Shown in pieces: positions 36,767-45,872 of a stretch of 64,000 bases of DNA (position 1 is the first letter of the stretch; each line of letters begins with the position of its first letter). The position numbers and the translations under genes are program-made. A model generated the notes under the pieces. It was not told the DNA's origin, ran no database searches, and worked only from the letters and a program-made list of their open reading frames with translations. The DNA comes from CAVQBP01 sp963740945 (GTDB taxonomy: Bacteria > Bacteroidota > Ignavibacteria > Ignavibacteriales > Ignavibacteriaceae). The DNA is taken from positions 1-64,000 of the forward strand of contig CAVUGE010000009.1 in NCBI GenBank assembly GCA_963740945.1, written 5' to 3'.

Positions 36767-36869
36767 TGTCATTTCGAAGGAGTCCTCGACTGAGAAATCT
36801 CCTAAAACTGATTAAAATCTGAGATTTCTCCCTACGATCGAAATGACAATTTAGACTTTTTGGACACCC
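36767..36869. repeat. MITE-like element, copy 3, left terminal repeat missing
   Basis: The right end has GACTTTTTGGACACCC, the inverse of the family end. The interior carries inverted TGTCATTTCGAAGG and GATCGAAATGACA plus AGAAATCTC/GAGATTTCT. The left outer repeat is absent; it begins 10 bp after the wzi stop codon. The remaining gene-free bases 36870-37259 hold no recognised feature. Confidence 0.65.
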
Positions 36870-37259
36870 TCTTTACCTCTCTATCCCCCAAAAGTAATAC
36901 GTGACTTTAATTTAGCCTTTCTACCCAAAGATTATATCCATCCGTGCATTAAAGAGCCTTTGTAAATATTATTATTCCGGTTTCAGCATGTATTATAATG
37001 TGGAATAGATTCTATAAATGAGACTTCCTATTCTATTGTAAATTGCAATAATATTATTTTATTCTATTTAACAGCTTTTTTTAATCTTAAAATAAATCTT
37101 AAGCATTGGCTTACTATTTGTAATTTTAAGGAAAACACAAAACTCATTTATTTATTACTTGTTTATAACATTTCCACTTAAATAGAAGGGTTTTTCATCC
37201 ACATTAAAACGGGAATTTTCGGATGAAAGTTTTAGTTAAATCTTAATATAGTTAAAACC

Positions 37260-38930
37260 ATGAAGAAATATTTAATATTACTTTCTGTGGTTTTTATACT
37301 TATCCCCATTCAAGCTCAAATAGTATTTGAACCACTATCCAACGATGTTTACTCATATCTGGAAAGATTAAGCCAAAAAGGCATATTAGAATTTGATGAT
37401 CTGGTAAAACCTATACCAAGGAAGTACATATCTGAAAAACTTTTAGAAGCTAAAAGTAAGATTGATAATTTGACTAAGCTTGAAAAAGATGAACTTGAAT
37501 TTTATGAAAAAGAATATTGGATAGAGATTGAAAATTTTGATAGGGAAGGGGAAGATACTAATAGTTCAAACAGTCTTGGTAAAGATAAGGCTGGAAGATA
37601 TAGGATGTTTTCTTACAGCGATAAAATATTTAAGCTTGGAGCGAACCCTGTTGCTGGGTATGAGATTTCATATCCCGGATTAGATAGAAATATCCATTCG
37701 TGGATGGGAATATATGGATATAGCTACTTGGTGAACAGTATTGGAATAAGTTTTGAATATAAAACAAATAATGAACACGGTAACAGCATTGATATAAAAA
37801 AGGATTTTTCACCTGAAACAGGGATAATAATTGAAAACCATGATCATGGAAAAGACATTGATTATAGTGATGTTAGTTCAGTCATATCATATGATTGGGG
37901 ATGGGGGGATGCAGAAGCTGCAAAAGATTATATGGAATATGGTTATGCAAAAAGCGGCAATATTGTCCTTTCCGATAAAGCTCCTTCATTTCCATATATC
38001 CGTCTTCATCTCAACCCTATTAAGTGGCTTAACTTTTATTATTTTCACGCCTGGCTCTCTTCAGATGTGATAGATTCTCTATCTCTTATAGAAAATAGGA
38101 GAGACATTTATGTAAATAAATATTTAGCATGGCATGCTCTTACTTTTACCCCTCTTCAAGGATTGGATCTCGCAATAGGTGAGTCGGTAGTTTATAGCTA
38201 TAAAATGGAGCCGTTATTTTTGATGCCATTTTTGAGCTTTTATTTGGCAGATCAATTCATAAGCAATAGGCATGATAAGCCCGGTGATGCAAATCCGCAA
38301 ATTTTCTTGTCTGTAAGTTCAAGAAATCATATTAAAAACACTCATATATATGGGACTTTATTTATTGATGAGTTAACTCTGAAAGGTATCAACGGCACCC
38401 TGTTTGTCGATCCCGGAACTCTTGGAAATTCTTTGGAAGATTCAAGATTAAGGCCTCAAATGGCATGTACCGCAGGTTTATCTGTTGCTGATATTCCTAT
38501 TGATAATCTTACTTTAACTACAGAGTATACAAGAATTAATCCTTATGTATACGGTCACCACGATCCTGCACAGACATACACAAGTTCTTCATATTTAATG
38601 GGACACTGGATGGGACATAATGCAGATCTCTTTTATGTTAATCTGAATTACAGATTTATAAGAGGGCTGCAGGCAGATTTGTGGGGCGAGTATATCAGAA
38701 AAGGGAGTTCAGACTACAGTGGACAGTATAAAAGCCCACAGCCGAAATTCTTGTTTGGCTTAATGAATTATTATAAATATTTTGGCCTTAATTTGAAGTA
38801 TGAGCTGGTTCATGACTTAAATTTCGAGATGAGGTATAAATTAAGCAATATATCAAATGAACAAACTCCCGGAATTTTTGAAAATACACATATACATGAA
38901 TTTGCAGTTTCTGCTTATTATGGTTTGTAG
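37260..38930 (+). CDS. wzi: Wzi-family capsule assembly outer-membrane protein, paralogue 2 (intact)
   Basis: A 556-residue protein with signal peptide (LILLSVVFILIPIQAQ) and the family opening IVFEPLSNDVYSYLERL. The C-terminal half contains the strongly conserved SNKAPSFP-like block (here SDKAPSFPYIRLHLNP), ISNRHDKPGDANPQ, NTHIYGTLFIDELTL and YGHHDPAQTYTSSSYLMG. It matches paralogue 1 throughout and the broken third copy at 58982. Wzi proteins form 18-stranded barrels that attach capsule to the cell surface. It is the only intact copy of the three. It has its own 500-bp upstream region and is separated from the export gene by repeats. Confidence 0.87.
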   Translation: MKKYLILLSVVFILIPIQAQIVFEPLSNDVYSYLERLSQKGILEFDDLVKPIPRKYISEKLLEAKSKIDNLTKLEKDELEFYEKEYWIEIENFDREGEDTNSSNSLGKDKAGRYRMFSYSDKIFKLGANPVAGYEISYPGLDRNIHSWMGIYGYSYLVNSIGISFEYKTNNEHGNSIDIKKDFSPETGIIIENHDHGKDIDYSDVSSVISYDWGWGDAEAAKDYMEYGYAKSGNIVLSDKAPSFPYIRLHLNPIKWLNFYYFHAWLSSDVIDSLSLIENRRDIYVNKYLAWHALTFTPLQGLDLAIGESVVYSYKMEPLFLMPFLSFYLADQFISNRHDKPGDANPQIFLSVSSRNHIKNTHIYGTLFIDELTLKGINGTLFVDPGTLGNSLEDSRLRPQMACTAGLSVADIPIDNLTLTTEYTRINPYVYGHHDPAQTYTSSSYLMGHWMGHNADLFYVNLNYRFIRGLQADLWGEYIRKGSSDYSGQYKSPQPKFLFGLMNYYKYFGLNLKYELVHDLNFEMRYKLSNISNEQTPGIFENTHIHEFAVSAYYGL

Positions 38931-38981
38931 ATTTACTTAGCGGCTATAAATGACCATTAAATGACTTAATGACTATAAATC

Positions 38982-39079
38982 CACTTTAGTGAACTGATTT
39001 TTGAATATATGAATAGAATAAGGGCTTTAGCCGCATAAATTTTTTTTAATTATATGCATATTCGAATTTGGCTAAAGCC
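38982..39079 (+). repeat. GGCTTTAGCC palindromic element, copy 1
   Basis: Starts CACTTTAGTGAACTGATTTT, followed by GGGCTTTAGCCGCATA, and ends GGCTAAAGCC (39070-39079). It is the diverged twin of 39297-39398, in the same orientation. A MITE-like element follows after 25 bp. Confidence 0.7.
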
Positions 39080-39104
39080 AATATCTTCATTATCCTTTTC
39101 TATG

Positions 39105-39240
39105 GGGCCGACTAAAAAGTGTCATTCCAGACCTGTGCTGATGTAAATCAGTATTGACCCGGAATCTAACCTTGTAATTTTGCGCCGAAAACAGATGCTG
39201 AATCAAGTTCAGCATGACAATCTCTACTTTTTGGTCACCC
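39105..39240. repeat. MITE-like element, copy 4
   Basis: Starts GGGCCGACTAAAAAGT and ends with the inverse of GGGTGACCAAAAAGT. It is almost identical to copy 1 over its whole length, with 21 additional bases that add a CTGATGTAAATCAG hairpin. It lies between two copies of the GGCTTTAGCC element in the 641-bp gene-free stretch 38931-39571. Confidence 0.8.
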
Positions 39241-39296
39241 CCCAAGTGATATATAATTCTACTAAAACAAATTTATTCCTGATGAAAAATCTATTG

Positions 39297-39398
39297 CAGT
39301 TCACTTTAGTGAACTGATTTTTGAATATAAGAATAGAATAAAGGCTTTAGCCGCATATAATTTTCTTTTAACTAATATTCAAAATGCGGCTAAAGCCT
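39297..39398 (+). repeat. GGCTTTAGCC palindromic element, copy 2
   Basis: It has a perfect 20-bp palindrome CAGTTCACTTTAGTGAACTG at 39297-39316. Then AGGCTTTAGCCGCAT (39342-39356) pairs perfectly over 15 bp with ATGCGGCTAAAGCCT (39384-39398). It is the second copy of 38982-39079. Confidence 0.75.
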
Positions 39399-39571
39399 AA
39401 TCCTCCCCATTTTTTCTATATCTACCCTCTATACCTCATTTATTTTTGATTTTTTAATTATTTTGGACAACTATGATAAAAATGAAGAATTAGCGTTATT
39501 TGTCTGCTATCGACGTTGAATAGGAATTCCAGAAAGCTTATTTTTTCATTTAATATTTATTAATTTGAAAT

Positions 39572-42007
39572 ATGATTAAATATTTTTTGATTATTGCTGT
39601 TCTTTTCCTTGCTGTACCTTTAAGCAAACTGCATTCCCAGATAGACAATATGACGCAGGAAGAGCTTAAGAAAAAAGCTCAGGAAATGGGCTTTTCACTT
39701 GAAGATTATTTAAAGCTTCAACAGCAGATGCAAAGTGTACAATCACAGGTACCTCAAAAAACTCCGGAATTATCTAAAGGATTACATGAGAAAGAAAAAA
39801 CTCCGAACCCTAAAATTGTACCCCCCGTAAACAAACCTCCGGAATCTTACTTTGTTCCGGCATTTAAAGGAAGAATACACGCCGATAGCCTTCCTGCTTT
39901 TGGATATAATATCTTTTCAACATCACCTACGGCTTTTGAGACTTCTCTAAATGTACCCGTACCTGCTAATTATGTTGTAGGACCGGGAGATGAAATAATT
40001 ATTACAATGTGGGGAGAAACCCAACTGGAGAGAACTCTGACGGTCAGCAAAGAAGGGAATATTTATATCCCCGATGTCGGACTGATTAATGTTAACGGAT
40101 TGAGCATTCAGGGTTTAAAGCAAAAACTTTTCAATATCTTATCCAAAACTTATTCCTCCTTGAATGTTTCGGCAAACGGTGAAGCCAGAACTAATTTAGA
40201 TGTATCAACCGGAACTTTAAGAACCATAAAAGTTTATGTGCTGGGGGAAGTAACCAAACCCGGCGGTTATACTCTTCCTTCCCTTTCAACTTCTTTTACC
40301 GCCCTCTATTATTCAGGCGGACCTACTTTGAACGGTTCATTAAGGAATGTTAAAATCCTGCGCAACGGACAAACTATTTCGGTAATAGATTTATATGACT
40401 ACCTGACAAAGGGAGATAAATCTACTGATGTTAGGCTTGAGGATGGAGATATTATTTTCATTCCCCCCGTAGGTAAAAGAGTTGCGCTTGCCGGACAGGT
40501 TTTCCGTCCGGCTGTCTATGAGTTAAAACAGGGGGATATGCTGAAAGACCTTATTGCATATGCTGGAGGATTAGACTTTAACGCTTATTTCGGTAGGGTT
40601 CATATTGAAAGGGTTATTCCATTTGATCAAAGGAACGAATTTACTAATAATATAATGGATATCGACCTTAATTTTCCTACAGTAAATGATTTAAGAAATA
40701 GTAATTATGTCCTTGAGGACGGGGACGTAGTAAATATTTTGAGGATTAATAATAAACCTGAAAATAGAGTCACTATCAAAGGGAGCGTAAGAAAACCGGG
40801 TGTTTATGAATTATCATCCAATATTATGACTGTTCGTGATTTAATCTATAAAGCAGACAGTTTATCTCCCGATGCTTTTAAAGAGAAAGCGATCCTTACA
40901 AGAACTCTTCCTAATGAAAAACAGGAGGTTATTAATTTTAACCTCAATAATGCACTTAGCGGAGAAGCTTCGGACAACCTCGTGCTCAAGAATAGGGATG
41001 TCGTAGAAATTTTTAGTATTGAAAGATTTTACCCTTCGAGAACAGTTACAATTGCCGGTGCGGTAAAATATCCCGGCAACTATAAAAGATATCAGAATAT
41101 GACACTTACCGATCTAATTATTTTAGCAGGCGGCTTAAGTGATTCCGCTACTACTAAGGATATTGAAATTACAAGAATGGATACTACAAAACCAACTATT
41201 TTTGCAGATAAATTTATCCTTTCATTACCGGAAAATTACTGGGATAATCAAATTAGTAAAAGTTTTTTCCTTGCAGATTATGATCGTGTATTAATTAAAC
41301 GTGATCCTACAAAAGTATTTAATCAAACGGTATCAGTTTCAGGCGAAGTTAAATTTCCCGGTTCTTATACTCTTCTTTATGAAGGAGAAAAAATTTATGA
41401 CCTCGTAAAAAGAGCCGGAAAGTTTAAATCAACTGCTTATACAGAAGGAATGTATCTTTACCGGAAGAATACTGTTTTTACTAATACCCAAAAAATTATA
41501 ATACCCGATACGGTAAAAAGTAAAATAAAAGATATACCTATTTACGATAGAGATGCTTTTAATAAAGAATATTCGAGCAGGATACCTATTTTATGGGATG
41601 ATATTCTAGAGGATACAAGTTCTATTTATAATATACCTTTAGAGCCCGGAGATTCTCTAATAGTTCCTAAAAATCCCAATGTCGTTTACGTGCTCGGTGA
41701 AGTAGGTATTCCATCATCAGTCCCCTATAAAGATGGAGCCGGTTTAAATTATTATATTGAACAAGCAGGCGGGTATGTGGAAAAGTCGAGTAAAGGTTAT
41801 GAAATAGTTATATTACCAAACGGGAAAAAATGGCAGCCCTCTTCCTGGTTTTTTATTTCTAATCCCGATATTCTTTCCGGTTCTACAATTCTAGTACCTA
41901 CATTGTTAGAATCTGAATCCAGGTTCTGGCCTATTGTAAGGGATATGGCTGCAGTGGTTACGTCTACTGCAGTATTATTATTGACAGTAAATAATTTGAC
42001 GAAATAA
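39572..42007 (+). CDS. polysaccharide export outer-membrane protein with multiple SLBB domains (Wza-like)
   Basis: An 811-residue protein with signal peptide (FLIIAVLFLAVPLSKLHSQ), an N-terminal helical part rich in Gln/Lys, the polysaccharide-export motif VGPGDEIIITMWGE near residue 137, and about six SLBB repeats marked by VLGEVTKPGGYTLP, LAGQVFRPAVYEL, IKGSVRKPGVYEL, IAGAVKYPGNYK, VSGEVKFPGSYTLL and VLGEVGIPSS. A C-terminal hydrophobic stretch ends the protein. It is larger than E. coli Wza (about 380 residues) because of the extra SLBB units. It should form the export channel together with Wzz-type partner 42016. The gene is intact and begins the core of the capsule locus. Confidence 0.9.
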   Translation: MIKYFLIIAVLFLAVPLSKLHSQIDNMTQEELKKKAQEMGFSLEDYLKLQQQMQSVQSQVPQKTPELSKGLHEKEKTPNPKIVPPVNKPPESYFVPAFKGRIHADSLPAFGYNIFSTSPTAFETSLNVPVPANYVVGPGDEIIITMWGETQLERTLTVSKEGNIYIPDVGLINVNGLSIQGLKQKLFNILSKTYSSLNVSANGEARTNLDVSTGTLRTIKVYVLGEVTKPGGYTLPSLSTSFTALYYSGGPTLNGSLRNVKILRNGQTISVIDLYDYLTKGDKSTDVRLEDGDIIFIPPVGKRVALAGQVFRPAVYELKQGDMLKDLIAYAGGLDFNAYFGRVHIERVIPFDQRNEFTNNIMDIDLNFPTVNDLRNSNYVLEDGDVVNILRINNKPENRVTIKGSVRKPGVYELSSNIMTVRDLIYKADSLSPDAFKEKAILTRTLPNEKQEVINFNLNNALSGEASDNLVLKNRDVVEIFSIERFYPSRTVTIAGAVKYPGNYKRYQNMTLTDLIILAGGLSDSATTKDIEITRMDTTKPTIFADKFILSLPENYWDNQISKSFFLADYDRVLIKRDPTKVFNQTVSVSGEVKFPGSYTLLYEGEKIYDLVKRAGKFKSTAYTEGMYLYRKNTVFTNTQKIIIPDTVKSKIKDIPIYDRDAFNKEYSSRIPILWDDILEDTSSIYNIPLEPGDSLIVPKNPNVVYVLGEVGIPSSVPYKDGAGLNYYIEQAGGYVEKSSKGYEIVILPNGKKWQPSSWFFISNPDILSGSTILVPTLLESESRFWPIVRDMAAVVTSTAVLLLTVNNLTK

Positions 42008-42015
42008 TCTTTAAA

Positions 42016-43057
42016 ATGCCGGATCAGATAAACATTCCTAAAAAGCCAAAGCTCTCTGCGGAGGAAGAATTTCGTAAAACAGTTACTGCAGCCAGACCCT
42101 ATTTTAAAAAGTTAAAAGAGAATAAATGGAAATTTATCTGGATAAATCTATCTATTGCTGTTCTAACCTTAATAATTTTATTCTTTGTTGTATCCCTATA
42201 CTATGAAAGCACCGTAACTATATTGCCTGAATATGGGAATAAAAATACTGGTCTTGGTCAAATAAGCGACCTTGCAGCCATTGCGGGTGTTAAAGTCGGT
42301 GAGGGCGCTCCGACTGAAATATACCAGGTTCTTGTTACAAGTGAATCGGTATTGGAGCCGGTTATTTATAAGAAATATTTAACTAATGAATATAAAGACT
42401 CTGTTAACCTGATACAATATTTTGATATTGAACCTGATAACAGTCTTCCTCCTAAACTGCGGCAGAGGAAAATGTTTCTTAAAACCTATGATAAGTTATC
42501 TAAAAACCATCTTTCTACTGATCTTAGACAGGATAACAAAAGTTCTGGATATTAAAGTTACAATGCCTGAATCTGATCTGTCTGCCCTGGTAGCAAATAA
42601 TATTGTCGAATCTCTCGATTTTTATATTAGAACCAAAAGAAAATCTTACGCTTCAGAACAAAGATTTTATATTCAAAAAAGACTTGCACAGATAGGAGAT
42701 TCATTATCTGCTGCTGAAAATAAGCTGAAAAACTTCAGAGAGGAAAACCGGCTGGTTGCCTCTCCGGCATTGATGCTCGAACAAGGCAGGCTCTTAAGAA
42801 ATGTTGACATCCTGCAGACCGTCTTTATTGAATTAAACAAGCAGCTGGAAATTGCTAAAATAGATGAAATAAAAGAAACCCCTGTCTTAAATGTTAAAGA
42901 GCTCGCTAAAGATCCTATAATTAAAGCTGGACCTAAGAGAGGAATAATTTTTGTGATAATAATGTTTACATCTATTCTCTTAAGCTCTCTATATTTCATG
43001 TTCCGGAATGAAATCAAAAAATATTACGGAATTATGAAAGGAAATGATGCAAATTAA
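42016..43057 (+). pseudogene. wzz: chain-length determinant / polysaccharide co-polymerase (Wzz-like), one frameshift
   Basis: About 346 residues when joined. The first frame has WIWVNL-type helix one (KFIWINLSIAVLTLIILFFVV) and VTILPEYGN, and stops at 42555. The second continues with DIKVTMPESDLSALVANNIVES, a coiled-coil region (QIGDSLSAAENKLKNFREEN) and helix two near IFVIIMFTSILLSSLYFMF. The shift lies near 42500-42540, with one extra base. Topology and periplasmic coiled coil match Wzz/PCP proteins that set polymer length. No cytoplasmic kinase domain is fused. It starts 8 bp after the SLBB gene. Confidence 0.82.
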
Positions 43058-43059
43058 AA

Positions 43060-43181
43060 GGTTGTCTAAAAACTATTTTTTTCTGTCATTCTGAAGGAGT
43101 CCTCGACTGAAGAATCTCATTATGCAAAATATGAGATTCTTCGTTGACACTCAGAATGACAATATTACTTTTAGTTCACCC
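43060..43181. repeat. MITE-like element, copy 5 (degenerate ends)
   Basis: Starts GGTTGTCTAAAAACT and ends with the inverse of GGGTGAACTAAAAGT. The interior has TGTCATTCTGAAGGAGTCC and ends AGAATGACA, similar to copy 3. It starts 3 bp after the wzz stop codon and fills the space to the flippase gene. Confidence 0.65.
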
Positions 43182-43199
43182 TCATATATCCTGTAATGT

Positions 43200-44485
43200 A
43201 TGTCCGGTAAAAAAATTCTATTAACAAATCTTTTCTCCTTAAGCGGTATACAGGTAATAAATTATATCGTACCTCTTCTGGTTGTACCTTACATAGTTAG
43301 AATAATCGGACCGGAATTATACGGATCTATAAACTTTGCCCTGGCTTTTATAATATATTTTGCATTAATTATAAATTACGGCTTTGATTTAAGTGCGACC
43401 AGGGAAATCTCCATTAATAGAGATGATAAAGAGAAATTATCAGAAACATTTTCATCTGTTATAATAATTAAACTCCTTCTTTTTTTAATTACCCTATTAA
43501 TTTTTTTACCCATGGTTTTCTTTATCCCGAAATTTAATCATGATAAAGAACTATTCATTTTTACATATATAATGCTTATAGGGAATATTTTTCTCCCTGT
43601 CTGGCTGTTCCAAGGATTGGAAAAACTGGCTCGTCTCTCCTTTTTTAATTTCATAATCAAATTATCCTATGGAGTGGCAATTTTTTTATTTATTAGAGAA
43701 AAAAATGATTATCTATTAATTCCGCTAATCCTTTCACTTTCACAAATAATAATCGGGGGTGCCGCCTTTATTTATGTCATAAAAGTATTTAAGATTACTT
43801 TTTTACTGCCCGGTATAAAAGAGATAAAAAAAGCAGTTGTAGAAGGATGGAACTTATTTTTATCCTCAGTTTCCATTAATTTATACACAACAAGTAATGT
43901 TGTAATTCTGGGTTTATTTGCTTCCAATCTAAATGTAGGATATTTTACTGCATCCGGTAAAGTTATAAGCGTTATCCAGGCTTGCTGCTCGGACCCTTAA
44001 ACCAGGCATTCTTTCCGAGAATAAGCAGTGTTATCAATAAATCAAGGAACGAAGGGATTGTTTTACTCAAAAAATTAACTTTTATTGTAGTAATAATTAT
44101 GTTTATTGCTTCTTCTTTAATATTTATCTTTTCGGATTTAATAATACAGACTATCTTCGGAAATAAATTTGCCGATGCATCAGTCTGCCTAAGGATAATG
44201 GCATTTCTTCCTTTAATAATAGGACTAAGCAATGTTTTTGGTATCCAGGGATTAATAAACTTGAAAATGGATAAACAATTTTTAGTTTTAACTTTTTTAG
44301 GAGCTGTAACCAGCGTAATATTAAATTTATTTTTAGTGCCTGTATATTCCGAAAACGGTACCGCGATATCATGGTTGATTACTGAAATTTTTATTACAGC
44401 ATCTTTCTATATTATTTTATTTAGAAATAAGATCAATTTATTAGATTGGAAAGATATAAAATTCAATACTAGGTTTTTAAAATAG
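43200..44485 (+). pseudogene. wzx: polysaccharide flippase Wzx, copy 1, one frameshift
   Basis: About 428 residues when joined, normal for the family. It begins MSGKKILLTNLFSLSGIQ and continues with the typical VPYIVRIIGPELYG motif, about 12 membrane helices and YFTASGKVISVIQ. The frame breaks near 43980; adding one base gives GLLLGPLNQAFFPRISSV, the usual continuation. The second frame runs to 44485. Wzx flips lipid-linked repeat units across the inner membrane. A short copy of its 5' end reappears at 45771. Confidence 0.84.
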
Positions 44486-44610
44486 ACTGATTGAAAAATT
44501 TAACCCGGAGGAAGACTGAGAAGCCCTAAAATAGATAAGATGAGAAATTGTTCTCTGTTTCCTCTGCGCTTCTCGATGAACTCGTTGGTAAATAAACTCC
44601 CATATTTATT

Positions 44611-45714
44611 ATGTATGACTATCTAATTGTAGGTGCAGGTTATTCCGGTTCTGTTTTTGCCGAAAGGATTGCAAGCCAGCTTAACAAGAAGGTTCTCATT
44701 ATTGACAAGCGAAGTCATATTGCCGGTAACGCTTACGATTTTTATAATGAAGATGGAATATTAATCCATAAATATGGTCCTCATATCTTTCATACTAATA
44801 GTAAAAAAATATTTGACTATTTATCACAATTTACTGATTGGCGTTTTTATATACATAAGGTTAAGTCATTTGTGAATAAAAAGTTATATCCTTTCCCTAT
44901 AAACCGTGATACTCTAAATTTGCTTTATAACATGAATTTGAAATCTGATGAGGAGGTGAAGGATTATTATAATACCATGAGGGTCAATATTGAAAGTCCG
45001 AAGAACTCGGAGGAAATGGTTTTAAGCCTGGTTGGTGAAGATTTGTTTAATAAGTTTTATAAAGGATATACATTTAAGCAATGGGGAATTGAAGCTAAGA
45101 ACCTTGCTTCTAGTGTTACAGCCAGAATCCCGGTTAGAACAAATACAGATGATCGTTATTTTACCGATACCTACCAGGGAATTCCGAAGGACGGCTATAC
45201 TAAAATGTTTGAGAGGATGTTAAACAATAAAAACATTAATATTTTGCTAGGTACTGATTTAAATGATATTGTTAATTCTGAAAAATTTAATAAGCTAATA
45301 TATACAGGTGCAATAGATGAATTTTTTAATTATTATTTTGGAAAGTTACCATACCGTTCATTAAGGTTTGAGCATAAAACTTTAAAAATGGATTACTTCC
45401 AGAATGTCTCTATTGTGAATTATCCAAATAATAAAAAATTTACCCGAATAGTTGAATGGAAATATCTTACAGGACAAAAACACTTATGGACATCAATTAC
45501 CAAAGAATTTTCAGTTCAGGCAGAAAATGGAATGGACAAATACTACCCAATCCCTTGTAATGAAAATATGGAAGTTTACAATAAATATAAATCGAAAGCA
45601 GATAAATTAAAATCAGTTATTTTTTGTGGGAGACTTGCAGATTATAAGTATTATAATATGGATCAAGTTACAGCAAGAGCAATAAGTTTATTTGAAAAGG
45701 AAATTGCTGGTTGA
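44611..45714 (+). CDS. glf: UDP-galactopyranose mutase
   Basis: A 367-residue flavoenzyme that converts UDP-galactopyranose to UDP-galactofuranose. It shows the FAD motif IVGAGYSGSVFAERI, the family block HIAGNAYDFYNEDGI, YGPHIFHTN, the substrate-binding FVNKKLYPFPINRDTLN, and TARIPVRTNTDDRYF with Arg residues that bind the UDP diphosphate. The C-terminus has FCGRLADYKYYNMDQV. The gene is intact although neighbours on both sides are broken. Its presence implies that the polysaccharide contains galactofuranose. It lies between wzx copy 1 and a hairpin next to a wzx fragment. Confidence 0.96.
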   Translation: MYDYLIVGAGYSGSVFAERIASQLNKKVLIIDKRSHIAGNAYDFYNEDGILIHKYGPHIFHTNSKKIFDYLSQFTDWRFYIHKVKSFVNKKLYPFPINRDTLNLLYNMNLKSDEEVKDYYNTMRVNIESPKNSEEMVLSLVGEDLFNKFYKGYTFKQWGIEAKNLASSVTARIPVRTNTDDRYFTDTYQGIPKDGYTKMFERMLNNKNINILLGTDLNDIVNSEKFNKLIYTGAIDEFFNYYFGKLPYRSLRFEHKTLKMDYFQNVSIVNYPNNKKFTRIVEWKYLTGQKHLWTSITKEFSVQAENGMDKYYPIPCNENMEVYNKYKSKADKLKSVIFCGRLADYKYYNMDQVTARAISLFEKEIAG

Positions 45715-45724
45715 ATTAAAAGGC

Positions 45725-45757
45725 ATGTGCCAGTCACCTCCAAGGTGACTGGCACAT
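45725..45757. repeat. 15-bp perfect hairpin (REP-like)
   Basis: ATGTGCCAGTCACCT pairs exactly with AGGTGACTGGCACAT around a 3-base CCA loop, 11 bp after glf. There is no T-run, so a dispersed REP-type element fits better than a terminator. Confidence 0.7.
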
Positions 45758-45770
45758 AATCCACAATATT

Positions 45771-45838
45771 ATGTCAAATAGAAAAACTTTATTAACAAAC
45801 TTATTTTCTTTAAGTGGGCTCAGATAATAAATATATTA
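45771..45838 (+). pseudogene. 5' fragment of a wzx flippase gene
   Basis: Bases from ATG at 45771 read MSNRKTLLTNLFSLSGL, and with a one-base shift QIIN, closely matching the first 20-odd residues of wzx copy 1 at 43200 (MSGKKILLTNLFSLSGIQVIN). The similarity then stops and a different flippase follows at 45873. It is a leftover of a replaced or duplicated wzx gene. Confidence 0.75.
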
Positions 45839-45872
45839 TAATGTTATTATTTTGGATATTAATATTTAAGCA

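Noticed and set aside
45725..45757. Hairpin after glf as intrinsic terminator
   Set aside because: The stem is strong but no T-run follows; a REP-like element is more likely.
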